From an uncultured Hyphomicrobiales bacterium (GTDB lineage: Bacteria; Pseudomonadota; Alphaproteobacteria; Rhizobiales; Beijerinckiaceae), in the NCBI GenBank assembly GCA_903877935.1, contig CAIRGA010000087.1:1-48518 (forward strand): 48,518 bases of DNA, written 5' to 3'. Made by a program: the position numbers and the translations under genes. Positions 1-8,141 of the stretch are shown here, one piece after another; the stretch's first letter is position 1; the number at the start of each line of letters is the position of its first letter. The notes below the pieces were generated by a model that did not search any database, was not told where the DNA came from, and saw only the letters and a list, made by a program, of their open reading frames with translations.

Positions 1-23
1 ATATGGCGGCGTGAGGAACAGCA

Positions 24-593
24 ATGGTAAAGATTGGATATGCAAGGACAAGCACCACTGAACAGGTGGCAGGGTTGGATGCCCAGATACGAGATTTAGA
101 AGCATATGGCTGCACCGAGATATTCCAAGAACAGGTATCGTCGGTTCAGCGCCGTGATGAACTGGAACGAGTGTTAAAGTTCGTTCGCAAAGGGGACAGC
201 CTTGTTGTTTCCAAATTAGACCGTTTGGCTCGTAGCGTCCCCGATTTAATCAAGATTATTGAACGCTTGGATGAGCGTGAGGCATCTTTGACCATTTTGG
301 ATATGAACCTTGATACCAAGACCCCGACGGGAAAATTATTGCTGCATTTATGTTCATCAATCGCCCAGTTTGAGCGTGAGATTATGTTGCAGCGGCAACG
401 GGAAGGCATAAGTGCGGCTAAATTGGCTGGCAAATATCGGGGTCGTCAGCCCACTGCTCGTGCCAAATCGCAACAGGTCTTGGAGTTATATGGTCAAGGT
501 CTTGGTGCAAGTGCCATTGCCAAGCAGTTGGGAATTAGCCGAGCATCCACCTATCGGATTATTGCAGAGATAGGTCCAGGCGAAGCCAAGTGA
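24..593 (+). CDS. Serine recombinase (resolvase/invertase family)
   Basis: This 189-residue protein is a small serine site-specific recombinase of the resolvase/DNA invertase family. The N-terminal catalytic domain begins with the family motif YARTSTTEQ, which places the nucleophilic serine at residue 10. The arginine-rich signature around KLDRLARS and the helix containing AQFEREIMLQRQREG follow. A C-terminal helix-turn-helix lies at about residues 155-180 (GASAIAKQLGISRASTYRII). The ATG has a good GAGGAA ribosome-binding site. Its codon use, rich in TTA, TTG and AT-ending codons, differs from the rest of the window, which suggests horizontal transfer. No transposase is visible, so it could be the resolvase of a transposon extending left of the window, or an orphan. 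The family call is firm; its recombination site is unknown. Confidence 0.93.
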   Translation: MVKIGYARTSTTEQVAGLDAQIRDLEAYGCTEIFQEQVSSVQRRDELERVLKFVRKGDSLVVSKLDRLARSVPDLIKIIERLDEREASLTILDMNLDTKTPTGKLLLHLCSSIAQFEREIMLQRQREGISAAKLAGKYRGRQPTARAKSQQVLELYGQGLGASAIAKQLGISRASTYRIIAEIGPGEAK

Positions 594-627
594 AACGAAA
601 CTACTAATAAGTAGGGATTCCGTTTCA
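591..627 (+). terminator. Nested inverted repeat over the recombinase stop codon
   Basis: The outer arms TGAAACG (591-597) and CGTTTCA (621-627) enclose an inner stem CTACT/AGTAG (601-605 and 610-614) with an AATA loop. The outer arm begins at the TGA stop of the recombinase. No clear T-run follows, so it may be a weak terminator or a recombinase binding or crossover site. Confidence 0.4.
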
Positions 628-895
628 GGTAGTCTCATAAAAACCATAACTGATTGGGATGTATGTTACTTTATACCTATAGCAATAAGGTGTTTTAGTA
701 ACACGAAGTGGTTGATTGGGTAGAACAAAACACTACCCATTGACGCCATATAGGTCTGCTGTAAGTTATTGATATTGCATCAATAGCAGTATCAATTGCG
801 GTAGAACTGGGCTTCTCGGGTGCGCCATCCATCGTGTCGGGTGCGCCAATTGCCAACAAAACCACTAAAATTTCAGCAGGCTCGATCAAACAGAT
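594..895. other. AT-rich gene-poor stretch next to the recombinase
   Basis: I find no convincing gene in these 302 bases. The stretch is AT-rich like the recombinase. It holds an inverted repeat TATTGAT/ATCAATA separated by ATTGC near 766-784, and a 12-base direct repeat TCGGGTGCGCCA at 816-827 and 837-848. Read on the plus strand the repeat gives SGAP twice with a seven-codon period, possibly a remnant of a coding sequence. The stretch ends exactly at the 3' end of the phosphonate acyltransferase gene. Confidence 0.5.
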
Positions 896-1519
896 TCAAA
901 CGCTGGCGTATTTTTCCACAAACGCCTCTGCCCCTAATGCCCGAAAATCCGGTAGTGCCACGCGCAGCCTTTCATGTTCCCACTCCCACCATGCAAGGTC
1001 TTGCAAAGCATTTGCAATTTTTTCAGGAAATCGCCGCTTCACCAGTTTAGCCGCAACACCCGCAACAATCGTATAGGGTGCCACATCCTTTGTGACGACG
1101 GCGCCCGCCGCGATAACCGCTCCGTTGCCGATTGTCTTACCGGGCAAGATAATCGCGCCATGGCCGATCCAGACATCGTGGCCGATGGTGACCGGCGTCG
1201 AACGGCGCCATTCAAAGAAATCGGCATCGTCGGCCTCACCCTCAAAATAGGCGCTTGAACGATAGGTGAAATGCGCTTGGGTCGCGCGGTGCATCGGGTG
1301 GTTACCAGGATTAATCCGCACCATGGCTGCAATCGAGCAGAATTTTCCAATTGTCGTATAGATGACATTTCCGTCATTCACGATATAGGAATAATCATCG
1401 ATGGAGCATTCCGTGATGCTGGTTCGCGCACCAATTTCCGTATAGCGTCCGAGCGTAGACCGCTCTACCTTCGCTGTCGGATCAATGACAGGTTCAATTC
1501 CGAGTTTCTTGCCCGCCAT
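896..1519 (-). CDS. Phosphonate-locus hexapeptide acyltransferase
   Basis: This 207-residue protein is a left-handed beta-helix transferase of the xenobiotic/chloramphenicol acetyltransferase-like group. It matches the subgroup found in phosphonate operons (TIGR03308-like). Hexapeptide-type repeats run through about residues 13-65 and 108-145 (for example VTIGHDVWIGHGAIILPGKT), with the group's loop NPGNHPM near residue 70. The substrate is not known; by context it may acetylate an aminophosphonate or a pathway intermediate, as PhnO does in other bacteria (inference). A GGGGAG ribosome-binding site lies 8 bases before the ATG, inside the coding sequence of divergent phnN. The two start codons overlap on opposite strands. 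The gene ends at the boundary with the AT-rich recombinase region but appears full length. Confidence 0.85.
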   Translation of the reverse strand: MAGKKLGIEPVIDPTAKVERSTLGRYTEIGARTSITECSIDDYSYIVNDGNVIYTTIGKFCSIAAMVRINPGNHPMHRATQAHFTYRSSAYFEGEADDADFFEWRRSTPVTIGHDVWIGHGAIILPGKTIGNGAVIAAGAVVTKDVAPYTIVAGVAAKLVKRRFPEKIANALQDLAWWEWEHERLRVALPDFRALGAEAFVEKYASV

Positions 1520-2096
1520 GTCTCATTCTCCCCTGCAGCCTTCAAATGTTAAAAGTGGCGCTCTTGTGCTTGTCGTTGGCCCATCGGGCAGCGGCAAAGA
1601 CACGTTGATCAATCTTTCGCGACAAGCCCTGATCGATGACGCCCGGTTTATCTTTCCTCGCCGCGTGATCACGCGCATGGCGCAAGCGGATGCCGAAGAC
1701 CATGACACGATGGATCTTGCAGCGTTCGAGCGAGCGGAAGCCGCGGGCGAATTTGCTTTGAGTTGGGGCGCTCATGGATTGCGCTATGGCATCACGGCCA
1801 ACGGTGTTGCTTTGTTGCAGGAAGGCCATACCGCAATCATCAACGTGTCGCGGCAGGTCATCGGTGCAGCCGAAGCATTGGGGCACCGTGTAACCGTGCT
1901 GTCGATTGTCTGCGACCCCATGCTTTTGGCAGAGCGAATTGCTAAGCGGGGTCGTGAAAATGCAGATGACATTAGCAAACGGCTGAAGCGCGAAGCCCCT
2001 ATTCAGGTCACGACGGCCCGGCTCATTGAAATTCGTAACGAGACCCGCCCCGAAGAGGTAAGCGCTGCCTTCATCGACGCCATCACATCGGCGTGA
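1518..2096 (+). CDS. phnN: Ribose 1,5-bisphosphate phosphokinase PhnN
   Basis: PhnN phosphorylates ribose 1,5-bisphosphate to PRPP, the last step that returns the ribose product of C-P lyase to metabolism. The 192-residue protein has a guanylate-kinase-like fold with a P-loop GPSGSGKDT at residues 21-29 and the lid-type sequence ERIAKRGRENADDISKRLKRE later. I chose the ATG at 1518 because it gives the usual family length; an in-frame ATG at 1485 would add 11 residues and overlap the divergent gene by 35 bases. No strong ribosome-binding site is visible before either start. The gene is convergent with the DUF1045 gene, with only four bases between their ends, so it is transcribed against the rest of the C-P lyase operon. 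Confidence 0.93.
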   Translation: MSHSPLQPSNVKSGALVLVVGPSGSGKDTLINLSRQALIDDARFIFPRRVITRMAQADAEDHDTMDLAAFERAEAAGEFALSWGAHGLRYGITANGVALLQEGHTAIINVSRQVIGAAEALGHRVTVLSIVCDPMLLAERIAKRGRENADDISKRLKREAPIQVTTARLIEIRNETRPEEVSAAFIDAITSA

Positions 2097-2100
2097 TCGT

Positions 2101-2802
2101 TCAACCAAGTGCGGCACTTCCTATAATCCTGAAACGGGAGGACGGCGTCTCCTGCTTGAAGAGGCAGATGCGATCGACAAGGGATGGATTGCGGCCGCCT
2201 TGTTCCTGATAGGCAACTTTAAGGATCTCCAATGCCGCATCACGGTCATCCGAATGAAGCGGACCCGTTAGCGTCATGTGGAACCGGAATTCGTCATGCA
2301 CGTAAGGATATCCAAACCGATCAAGATAATCGATCTGCCGCTCGGTGAGTGGTGACTTCAAACGCCGCGCGCGATCATCAGCGGACAATGGCGCTCTGAA
2401 GGGTTCGAAATGACGCACGATGGCGCTGGCCAAAGCATTTAACGCCGAAGCATCCCCTTTCGGGCGCAGAGCAATAAAGGGACCGATTGAGGCAACTTCG
2501 AATCCATCAATGGGGGCCGCACGTGTTGTTGCCGCGAAACGCTCAATTGCGACCATCAACGCCGCTTCGTCTATGCCGCGAGCGAGATGAAACGGCGCTT
2601 TCAACGTGGCATGGAAACCATATTTTCGCGGCTCAGATACAAGTTCATTCCAACGATCCGACAACATCCCGCAAAAGGATGGAACAGAACCGTGTTGACC
2701 ATTTGCAGCATCATAGCCAATCACGTCAGACCCAAATTTCCACAATTCCGAATGGGATTCGGGCGCGTAATAAAGGGCATAACGGGAATTAGCGTCTGAC
2801 AT
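2101..2802 (-). CDS. DUF1045 phosphonate operon protein (2H phosphoesterase-like)
   Basis: This 233-residue protein belongs to the DUF1045/TIGR03223 family, found almost only in C-P lyase operons. It carries the two HxTx motifs of the 2H phosphoesterase fold: HATL at residues 64-67 and HMTL at 175-178. This suggests a phosphodiesterase, possibly opening the cyclic ribose phosphate made by PhnJ as PhnP does in other bacteria; no phnP is seen here, so that substitution is plausible but inferred. The start at 2802 is chosen because it lies two bases after the phnM stop, with translational coupling likely; an upstream in-frame start would run into phnM. It is the last gene of the phnGHIJKLM operon. 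Confidence 0.9.
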   Translation of the reverse strand: MSDANSRYALYYAPESHSELWKFGSDVIGYDAANGQHGSVPSFCGMLSDRWNELVSEPRKYGFHATLKAPFHLARGIDEAALMVAIERFAATTRAAPIDGFEVASIGPFIALRPKGDASALNALASAIVRHFEPFRAPLSADDRARRLKSPLTERQIDYLDRFGYPYVHDEFRFHMTLTGPLHSDDRDAALEILKVAYQEQGGRNPSLVDRICLFKQETPSSRFRIIGSAALG

Positions 2803-2804
2803 GG

Positions 2805-3950
2805 TTAGAAGGCTCTTTTGCCATTGGACCACAACGAACGAACGATGGGCGTGGGACCAACAGCTTTAAAGTGAAGAATATCGGCGCGCTTGCCCGGTGC
2901 TAAGCGACCGCGATCCTGCAAGCCGACCATGTCAGCCACTTTCCACGTTACTTTTGCCATCGCATCCGCAAAGGGAATGGCGTAATCGCTATGCAGCTTT
3001 AAGACCGCTTGTAAAAGGCTCGCTGGAACATAATCCGACGATAGGCCATCCAATAAGCCAAGCTTGGCGAGCTCGGCCGCCGACACGCCACCTGAATGCG
3101 AACCGCCACGCACCACATTCGGCGCGCCCATAATGGTTGCCAAGCCACGGCGCTTTGCGGCTTCGGCTGCTACGACGGTTGTCGGGAATTCAGAGATCAC
3201 GGCACCGGAGCGAACGCCTGCCTCAACATCATCTTCCGTCGTGTCATCATGGGTTGCAATCGGAATGCTGCGCGACCCGAACATCTCAACAATAATAGGC
3301 CAATTCTTTTGCATATTGGCAGGGCCAATTTCCATACGAATGGCAACATCTTCTTCATGCTGCTCGGGCGACTTTTCACCGGAGCCAAGATTGTAACGCT
3401 TCAAATGATCCAGATTACGCCATTGCCGTTGCCCGGGCGTGTGATCCATCAGCGAGATTAATCGGACAAGCGGGTTATCGGCAAACGGTGCAACGTCGTC
3501 TACGAGTTCATCGCCGGTCAATTCACAGCGAATATGAATATGGTGGTCAACCCTGAAAGCACCCGTCGATACACCCTCTTCGACCGCTTGAATGACTTTC
3601 GGAAAAATTTCACGGCGATAGTCTTTTTGGCCATAAATGGAACCGGCGCAAATTGAATCATACACCGTTGTAATGCCGGATGAGGCAATTTGTGCATCGT
3701 GCGCTAAGGCTGCGGCCAAACCATTAGGCCAAAAAACACCCGGGCGTGGAACAAAATGTTTTTCCATATTGTCCGTATGCATTTCAACAATACCGGGCGC
3801 GACATAATCACCATCAACATCAATGGCTGATGGAAGCGATGAGCGTGAAAAGTCAATCGCCGTAATGCCCTGATCGTTGAAGGCAATGGTTCCGTTACGG
3901 GTCTCGTTTTCAAGAACGAGTGTGGCATTGGTGAGAATGGTTTCAGTCAT
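2805..3950 (-). CDS. phnM: Alpha-D-ribose 1-methylphosphonate 5-triphosphate diphosphatase PhnM
   Basis: PhnM removes pyrophosphate from ribose 1-methylphosphonate 5-triphosphate, giving the monophosphate that PhnJ cleaves. The 381-residue protein is an amidohydrolase-fold enzyme with the metal-binding signature HTDNMEKH at residues 58-65 and ATHDDTTEDD further on. I start it at the ATG at 3950, two bases after the phnL stop; the upstream TTG at 3956 would overlap phnL. It lies in a tight operon between phnL and the DUF1045 gene. Length and motifs are those of a functional enzyme. Confidence 0.95.
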   Translation of the reverse strand: MTETILTNATLVLENETRNGTIAFNDQGITAIDFSRSSLPSAIDVDGDYVAPGIVEMHTDNMEKHFVPRPGVFWPNGLAAALAHDAQIASSGITTVYDSICAGSIYGQKDYRREIFPKVIQAVEEGVSTGAFRVDHHIHIRCELTGDELVDDVAPFADNPLVRLISLMDHTPGQRQWRNLDHLKRYNLGSGEKSPEQHEEDVAIRMEIGPANMQKNWPIIVEMFGSRSIPIATHDDTTEDDVEAGVRSGAVISEFPTTVVAAEAAKRRGLATIMGAPNVVRGGSHSGGVSAAELAKLGLLDGLSSDYVPASLLQAVLKLHSDYAIPFADAMAKVTWKVADMVGLQDRGRLAPGKRADILHFKAVGPTPIVRSLWSNGKRAF

Positions 3951-3952
3951 GA

Positions 3953-4651
3953 TCAAGCAGCTGCCTTATATGCGGTGAGATCTAATCGACGGGTTGCGAC
4001 GCGGTCGCGAACCGCTTCGTCATGAAAAATGCCAATGATCGCTGAACCACGTCCACGCGCTTCCGCGATCAAGTCAACAACGACGTCGCGATTAGCCGCG
4101 TCGAGCGATGCCGTCGGTTCATCCAACAATAAGATGGGCGATGGATCAACAAAACTACGGGCAATATTCACACGCTGCTGCTCACCACCCGAAAACGTGC
4201 TCGGTGCCAAATTCCAAAGCCGCTCCGGAAGATTGAGACGCGCTAGCATTTCGCTCGCACGATGCGTGGCCTCGTCCTCTGAAACGCCGCGCGTTAGCAT
4301 CGGATCTTTAACAATATCGATGGTTTTTATACGCGGAATAACCCGTAAAAATTGGCTCACAAAACCAATCGATTTACGGCGCGCCTCTAAGACTCGACGG
4401 GGTGTCGCGGTAACAATATCAATAAAGCCTTGACCATGACGAATATGGACATGCCCCTTGGTCGGGCGATAATTGCCATAGAGGATGCGGAGCAGGGTTG
4501 ATTTGCCGACCCCTGATTGACCATGCAGAATAACCGCTTCACCCTGATCCACCGAGAAGCTCACCTCAGCAAAAACAGGTAAAGTAACGCTGTCCTGATG
4601 ATGCAGGACAAACTGCTTGGTCAGTCCTTCTGCTTTCAGCATGGTCGTCAT
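3953..4651 (-). CDS. phnL: C-P lyase complex ATPase-like subunit PhnL
   Basis: PhnL is an ABC-type nucleotide-binding protein that joins the C-P lyase core complex and, with PhnI, PhnG and PhnH, is needed to attach methylphosphonate to the ribose of ATP. In its 232 residues a Walker A GQSGVGKS lies at 44-51, followed by the ABC signature SGGEQQRVNIAR and Walker B with D-loop LLLDEPTASLD. No membrane segments are present, as expected for a soluble subunit rather than a transporter ATPase. It follows phnK after 65 bases on the same strand and is followed by phnM after two. Confidence 0.95.
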   Translation of the reverse strand: MTTMLKAEGLTKQFVLHHQDSVTLPVFAEVSFSVDQGEAVILHGQSGVGKSTLLRILYGNYRPTKGHVHIRHGQGFIDIVTATPRRVLEARRKSIGFVSQFLRVIPRIKTIDIVKDPMLTRGVSEDEATHRASEMLARLNLPERLWNLAPSTFSGGEQQRVNIARSFVDPSPILLLDEPTASLDAANRDVVVDLIAEARGRGSAIIGIFHDEAVRDRVATRRLDLTAYKAAA

Positions 4652-4716
4652 AAGGCGCTCGCTTTCAGCTGCGGTTTAGGGGGCCATTGATGACAGTTTC
4701 GCGACATCAAGCTTGA

Positions 4717-5517
4717 TCATGCCGCAAGCACCGCAGACGTCAGTAACTGGGTATAAGCATGGTGAGGATCGTCAAGAACCTGATCGGTTAACCCTTCTTC
4801 CACCACATAGCCACCTTTCATCACCATCAGGCGATCGGTAAGCAACCGCGCAACAGCAAGGTCATGGGTCACAATAACAGCGGCAATGCCCAAATCACGA
4901 ACGAGCACGCGTAAGAGGTCGAGAAGGCGCGCCTGCACGGATACATCAAGGCCACCCGTCGGCTCATCCATAAAGACAAGACGAGGTTCGGGAACAAGCA
5001 CGCGCGCAATTTGCAAGCGTTGTTGCATACCGCCGGAAAACTGGCGCGGACGATCATCAATACGATCTTCGCTGATCTCAACGCGCGTCAGCCAATCGAG
5101 CGCGGAGCTGCGAATTTTACCATAATGCCGATCACCACGGTCCATCAAACGTTCACCCACATTGCCGCCGGCCGATACATCCATGCGAAGGCCGTCGCGC
5201 GGATTTTGATGAACGATCCCCCATTCCGTCCGCATCAATTTGCGACGCGTCGGCTCCGGAATGTTAAACAGGCTGATCATCTCTTCTTCGTGACGAAACA
5301 GGATTTCACCACCTGTCGGGCGGTCAATACCCGCAAGGCATCTGAGCAGCGTTGATTTGCCTGAACCCGACTCGCCGACAATACCAAGCACTTCACCGGG
5401 CCAGAGCGAGAAGGAAACATTCTCGCAGCCAATGCGTTCGCCATAATGCTTCGTCACGTTTTGAGCGGTCAGGATCGGATCCGGATCGGCAATGGTTGGT
5501 GTCAATGGATCACGCAT
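4717..5517 (-). CDS. phnK: C-P lyase complex ATP-binding subunit PhnK
   Basis: PhnK is an ABC-ATPase homologue that docks on PhnJ in the C-P lyase complex. From the ATG at 5517 the protein has 266 residues, with Walker A GESGSGKST at about 48-56, signature FSGGMQQRLQIAR and Walker B/D-loop LVFMDEPTGGLD. The open frame extends 62 codons upstream, but that part lies inside phnJ and has no family similarity; the start at 5517 gives the usual length and an 8-base overlap with the end of phnJ. Resemblance to oligopeptide transport ATPases is normal for this family; operon position settles the call. Confidence 0.95.
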   Translation of the reverse strand: MRDPLTPTIADPDPILTAQNVTKHYGERIGCENVSFSLWPGEVLGIVGESGSGKSTLLRCLAGIDRPTGGEILFRHEEEMISLFNIPEPTRRKLMRTEWGIVHQNPRDGLRMDVSAGGNVGERLMDRGDRHYGKIRSSALDWLTRVEISEDRIDDRPRQFSGGMQQRLQIARVLVPEPRLVFMDEPTGGLDVSVQARLLDLLRVLVRDLGIAAVIVTHDLAVARLLTDRLMVMKGGYVVEEGLTDQVLDDPHHAYTQLLTSAVLAA

Positions 5518-6433
5518 CGTGGGACGCTCCTTCGACGCTATCAACATAAGCGAGCGCTTCGGCGGTTGCCAATTCTTTGCCGACGTGACCTTTCGCCCGG
5601 CGATCTTCACAATAGGAACTGTCGGAGCAAACAAACATGCGCCCGCCGCGGTCATCCGTAATGACTTCATCGAGATAGCTATCGGTCGCCGCGCACAGCG
5701 CACATGGCTCTGTCCAGCTTTGGATCGTGAAAGGGTGATCCTCGAAGTCGAGGCTCTTTACCTTTGTATAGGGCGGTATGGCATAAATGCGTTTTTCGCG
5801 GCCCGCGCCGAACAATTGCAAGGCCGGCATATCGTCCATTTTCGGATTGTCGAATTTCGGAATAGGCGTTGGGGACATGACATAGCGGTCATTCACCATC
5901 ACCGGATACGAATAGGTCGTCGCCACATGGCCGAAGCGCGCAATATCCTCATACAGTCTCACATGCATCGCGCCATATTCGGCCCAAGCATGCATTTTTC
6001 TGGTCTCAACTTCCGACGGCTCAAGCCTGCGGAGCGGTTCGGGCTGCGGCACTTGATAAACCAGAATCTGCCCCGCATCGAGTGGCTTTTCTGGAATGCG
6101 ATGGCGCGTTTGAATAATGCTCGCCTCGCTCGTTTCTTCCGTCGTTGCAACACCGGATACGCGCGCAAAAAACCGACGGATCGATACCGCATTCGTGGTA
6201 TCATCGGCACCTTGGTCAATCACTTTCAAACGATCTTCCGGCCCGATGAGCGCCGCCGTAATTTGAATACCACCCGTACCCCAGCCACGCGCCAAAGGCA
6301 TCTCGCGTGACCCAAACGGAACTTGGTAACCCGGTATAGCAACGGCTTTTAGTAGAGCGCGGCGGATCATGCGCTTCGTCTGCTCGTCGAGATAGCCGAA
6401 ATTATAATCGGGATCGTGCTGAGCTGCGTTCAT
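5510..6433 (-). CDS. phnJ: Carbon-phosphorus lyase core subunit PhnJ
   Basis: PhnJ is the radical S-adenosylmethionine enzyme that breaks the carbon-phosphorus bond of ribose 1-phosphonate 5-phosphate, releasing the alkane (methane from methylphosphonate) and a cyclic ribose phosphate. The 307-residue sequence keeps the unusual cysteine set: C244, C247 and C269 for the iron-sulfur cluster, and C275 as the probable catalytic cysteine. These match the Escherichia coli residues 241, 244, 266 and 272 with a constant offset of three. The glycine-rich segment around GWGTGGIQIT is also family-typical. It overlaps phnI by four bases (ATGA) and phnK by eight, indicating coupled translation. All key residues are present, so the enzyme should be active. 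Confidence 0.97.
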   Translation of the reverse strand: MNAAQHDPDYNFGYLDEQTKRMIRRALLKAVAIPGYQVPFGSREMPLARGWGTGGIQITAALIGPEDRLKVIDQGADDTTNAVSIRRFFARVSGVATTEETSEASIIQTRHRIPEKPLDAGQILVYQVPQPEPLRRLEPSEVETRKMHAWAEYGAMHVRLYEDIARFGHVATTYSYPVMVNDRYVMSPTPIPKFDNPKMDDMPALQLFGAGREKRIYAIPPYTKVKSLDFEDHPFTIQSWTEPCALCAATDSYLDEVITDDRGGRMFVCSDSSYCEDRRAKGHVGKELATAEALAYVDSVEGASHDA

Positions 6434-7533
6434 TCTGCCGCTTCCTTCCGCTCTGCCAGGCGCTCTTCTTGTTCGCGTCGAATTTTACGAAGCAATTCCA
6501 ACTCACCTTGAAAATCGACATAATGCGGCAGTTTTAAATGCTCGACGAAGCCTGATGCTTCGACATTGTCGCAGTGATAGAGAACAAATTCTTCTTGTTG
6601 CGCCGGATACTCAGTCGCCTCACCGAACTCACGCGCCTTTAACGAGCGATCGATGATTGCCATCGACATGGCTTTGCGTTCTGCATGGCCAAAGGCAACA
6701 CCATAGCCGCGTGTGAATTGCGGCGGTTGCTCGATAGAGCCCGTAAACTGGTTGACCATCTGACATTCCGTCAAGGTGATATCGCCAAGCTCAATCGCAA
6801 AACCTAATTCTTCTGGCACAAAGGAAACTGTTACTTCGCCCATGCGGATTTCACCGGCAAACGGATGATTGCCGCCAAAGCCACGCTGCACGGAGTATGC
6901 AAGCCCGAGTAGAAAACCCTCATCGCCGCGCGATAAAGTTTGCAAACGCACATCGCGGCCTGCAGGAAACTCAACCGGATCACGCGTGAGATCGAAGGGG
7001 CGTGGATCATGCTCGGGTGGAGCTTCAACTTCCATCAAGCCTTCATCGCCCAAAATGTCGGGAACGCGCGGCATGGCAGCATCTAGCGCATAGTCGGCGG
7101 CCATTGCAGGCGGCGCCTTCTCACCGTTCGCCATCAAAGCGAAATCAAATAGACGATGCGTATAATCATAAGTAGGGCCCAAGACCTGACCGCCCGGTAA
7201 ATCCTTATAAGTAGCTGAAATACGACGGCGAATGGCCATTGTCGCCGTATCAACCGGAACCGACGAACCAAAGCGCGGCAAGGTTGTGCGATAAGCACGC
7301 ATCAAAAACGCCGCTTCGATCATATCGCCCTGCGTCTGCTTGAGAGCCAGCGCTCCCAAATCCTCGTCATAGAGCGAGCCTTCATTCATCACACGTGCGA
7401 CGGATAATTGCATCTGCTCGCGAATTTGCTCGACGCTGATTTCAGGTATCGACACGTCACCGCGGCGGTCTTCGGCCACAAGATCATGGGTTGCAAGGAT
7501 AGCGGCCTCGCCGCCTTTCACCGCGACATACAT
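6430..7533 (-). CDS. phnI: C-P lyase core subunit PhnI
   Basis: PhnI is the nucleosidase-type subunit that, with PhnG, PhnH and PhnL, replaces the adenine of ATP with the phosphonate. The 367-residue protein is of usual length. It holds the family segments ALKQTQGDMIEAAFLMRAYR near residue 63, GFGGNHPFAGEIRMGEV in the middle, and the C-terminal EHLKLPHYVDF with two histidines at 332 and 337. These two have the same five-residue spacing as the metal-binding pair in the E. coli protein. Its ATG directly abuts the phnH stop codon, and its end overlaps phnJ by four bases. Confidence 0.96.
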   Translation of the reverse strand: MYVAVKGGEAAILATHDLVAEDRRGDVSIPEISVEQIREQMQLSVARVMNEGSLYDEDLGALALKQTQGDMIEAAFLMRAYRTTLPRFGSSVPVDTATMAIRRRISATYKDLPGGQVLGPTYDYTHRLFDFALMANGEKAPPAMAADYALDAAMPRVPDILGDEGLMEVEAPPEHDPRPFDLTRDPVEFPAGRDVRLQTLSRGDEGFLLGLAYSVQRGFGGNHPFAGEIRMGEVTVSFVPEELGFAIELGDITLTECQMVNQFTGSIEQPPQFTRGYGVAFGHAERKAMSMAIIDRSLKAREFGEATEYPAQQEEFVLYHCDNVEASGFVEHLKLPHYVDFQGELELLRKIRREQEERLAERKEAAE

Positions 7534-8139
7534 TTAAAAATCCCCGATGATGCGCGTCGAACGCGGTAAAGCCGCAAGGCTCGAACCGGCGACAAAAATC
7601 AGATCAACACCTAAAGGAAAAAGTGCGTTATTATCGGCAATCTGCTTCCACATTGCCCGCTCAATTCCCTGTGGCGCAAAGACAGTCGCGTCTTTGATGC
7701 CGGGTCCTTTGAGAGTAACCGGATGGCCGTTCTCAAGCGTCGGACAAATGATGATGATGGTTGCTGATGTATCCGGATAGCGTTCATCGCCCAGACTAAA
7801 CGCATCAAGTCGCAATTCGTTAAAATCAGCAGAGACGACAGCAAATCGCGCATCCGCCGGATGCATCGGCATTGGCGCACTCGTGTGAAAGGCAAGCCAA
7901 GGGCGTATGCCGTCGAAGGGCTGCGACAGCCAAACAGGCGTCTCATAATCAGCCATCGTTAAAAGCACGGCTGCAGCAGCTGAAGGAATAGAATCCGGAA
8001 CTCCCGATAGTGTGTCCGATATCTGCATCGGCGTACTAGGCGCAGCAAACGCGTTCAGAAGCGTCCGGAAAACATGCTGCGATCCGAATACCGGATCCGC
8101 TAATCCCATAGCGAGTGAGGATTGTTCAAGAGCGCTCAT
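7534..8139 (-). CDS. phnH: C-P lyase subunit PhnH
   Basis: PhnH is a small structural subunit of the PhnGHIJ core complex. The 201-residue sequence begins in the family manner with a segment containing DPVFGSQHVFRTLLNAFAAPS and keeps the C-terminal stretch FPLGVDLIFVAGSSLAALPRST, typical of PhnH. No catalytic motif is expected. It sits two bases after phnG and directly abuts phnI, in the standard GHIJ order. Length agrees with the family. Confidence 0.95.
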   Translation of the reverse strand: MSALEQSSLAMGLADPVFGSQHVFRTLLNAFAAPSTPMQISDTLSGVPDSIPSAAAAVLLTMADYETPVWLSQPFDGIRPWLAFHTSAPMPMHPADARFAVVSADFNELRLDAFSLGDERYPDTSATIIIICPTLENGHPVTLKGPGIKDATVFAPQGIERAMWKQIADNNALFPLGVDLIFVAGSSLAALPRSTRIIGDF

Positions 8140-8141
8140 CG

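Noticed and set aside
695-889. 64-codon minus-strand open frame beside the recombinase
   Set aside because: No similarity, poor start, and it lies over short direct and inverted repeats; more likely noise or a remnant.
5492-6310. Long plus-strand open frame opposite phnJ
   Set aside because: It is the antisense shadow of phnJ, whose cysteine motif and operon overlaps are clear.
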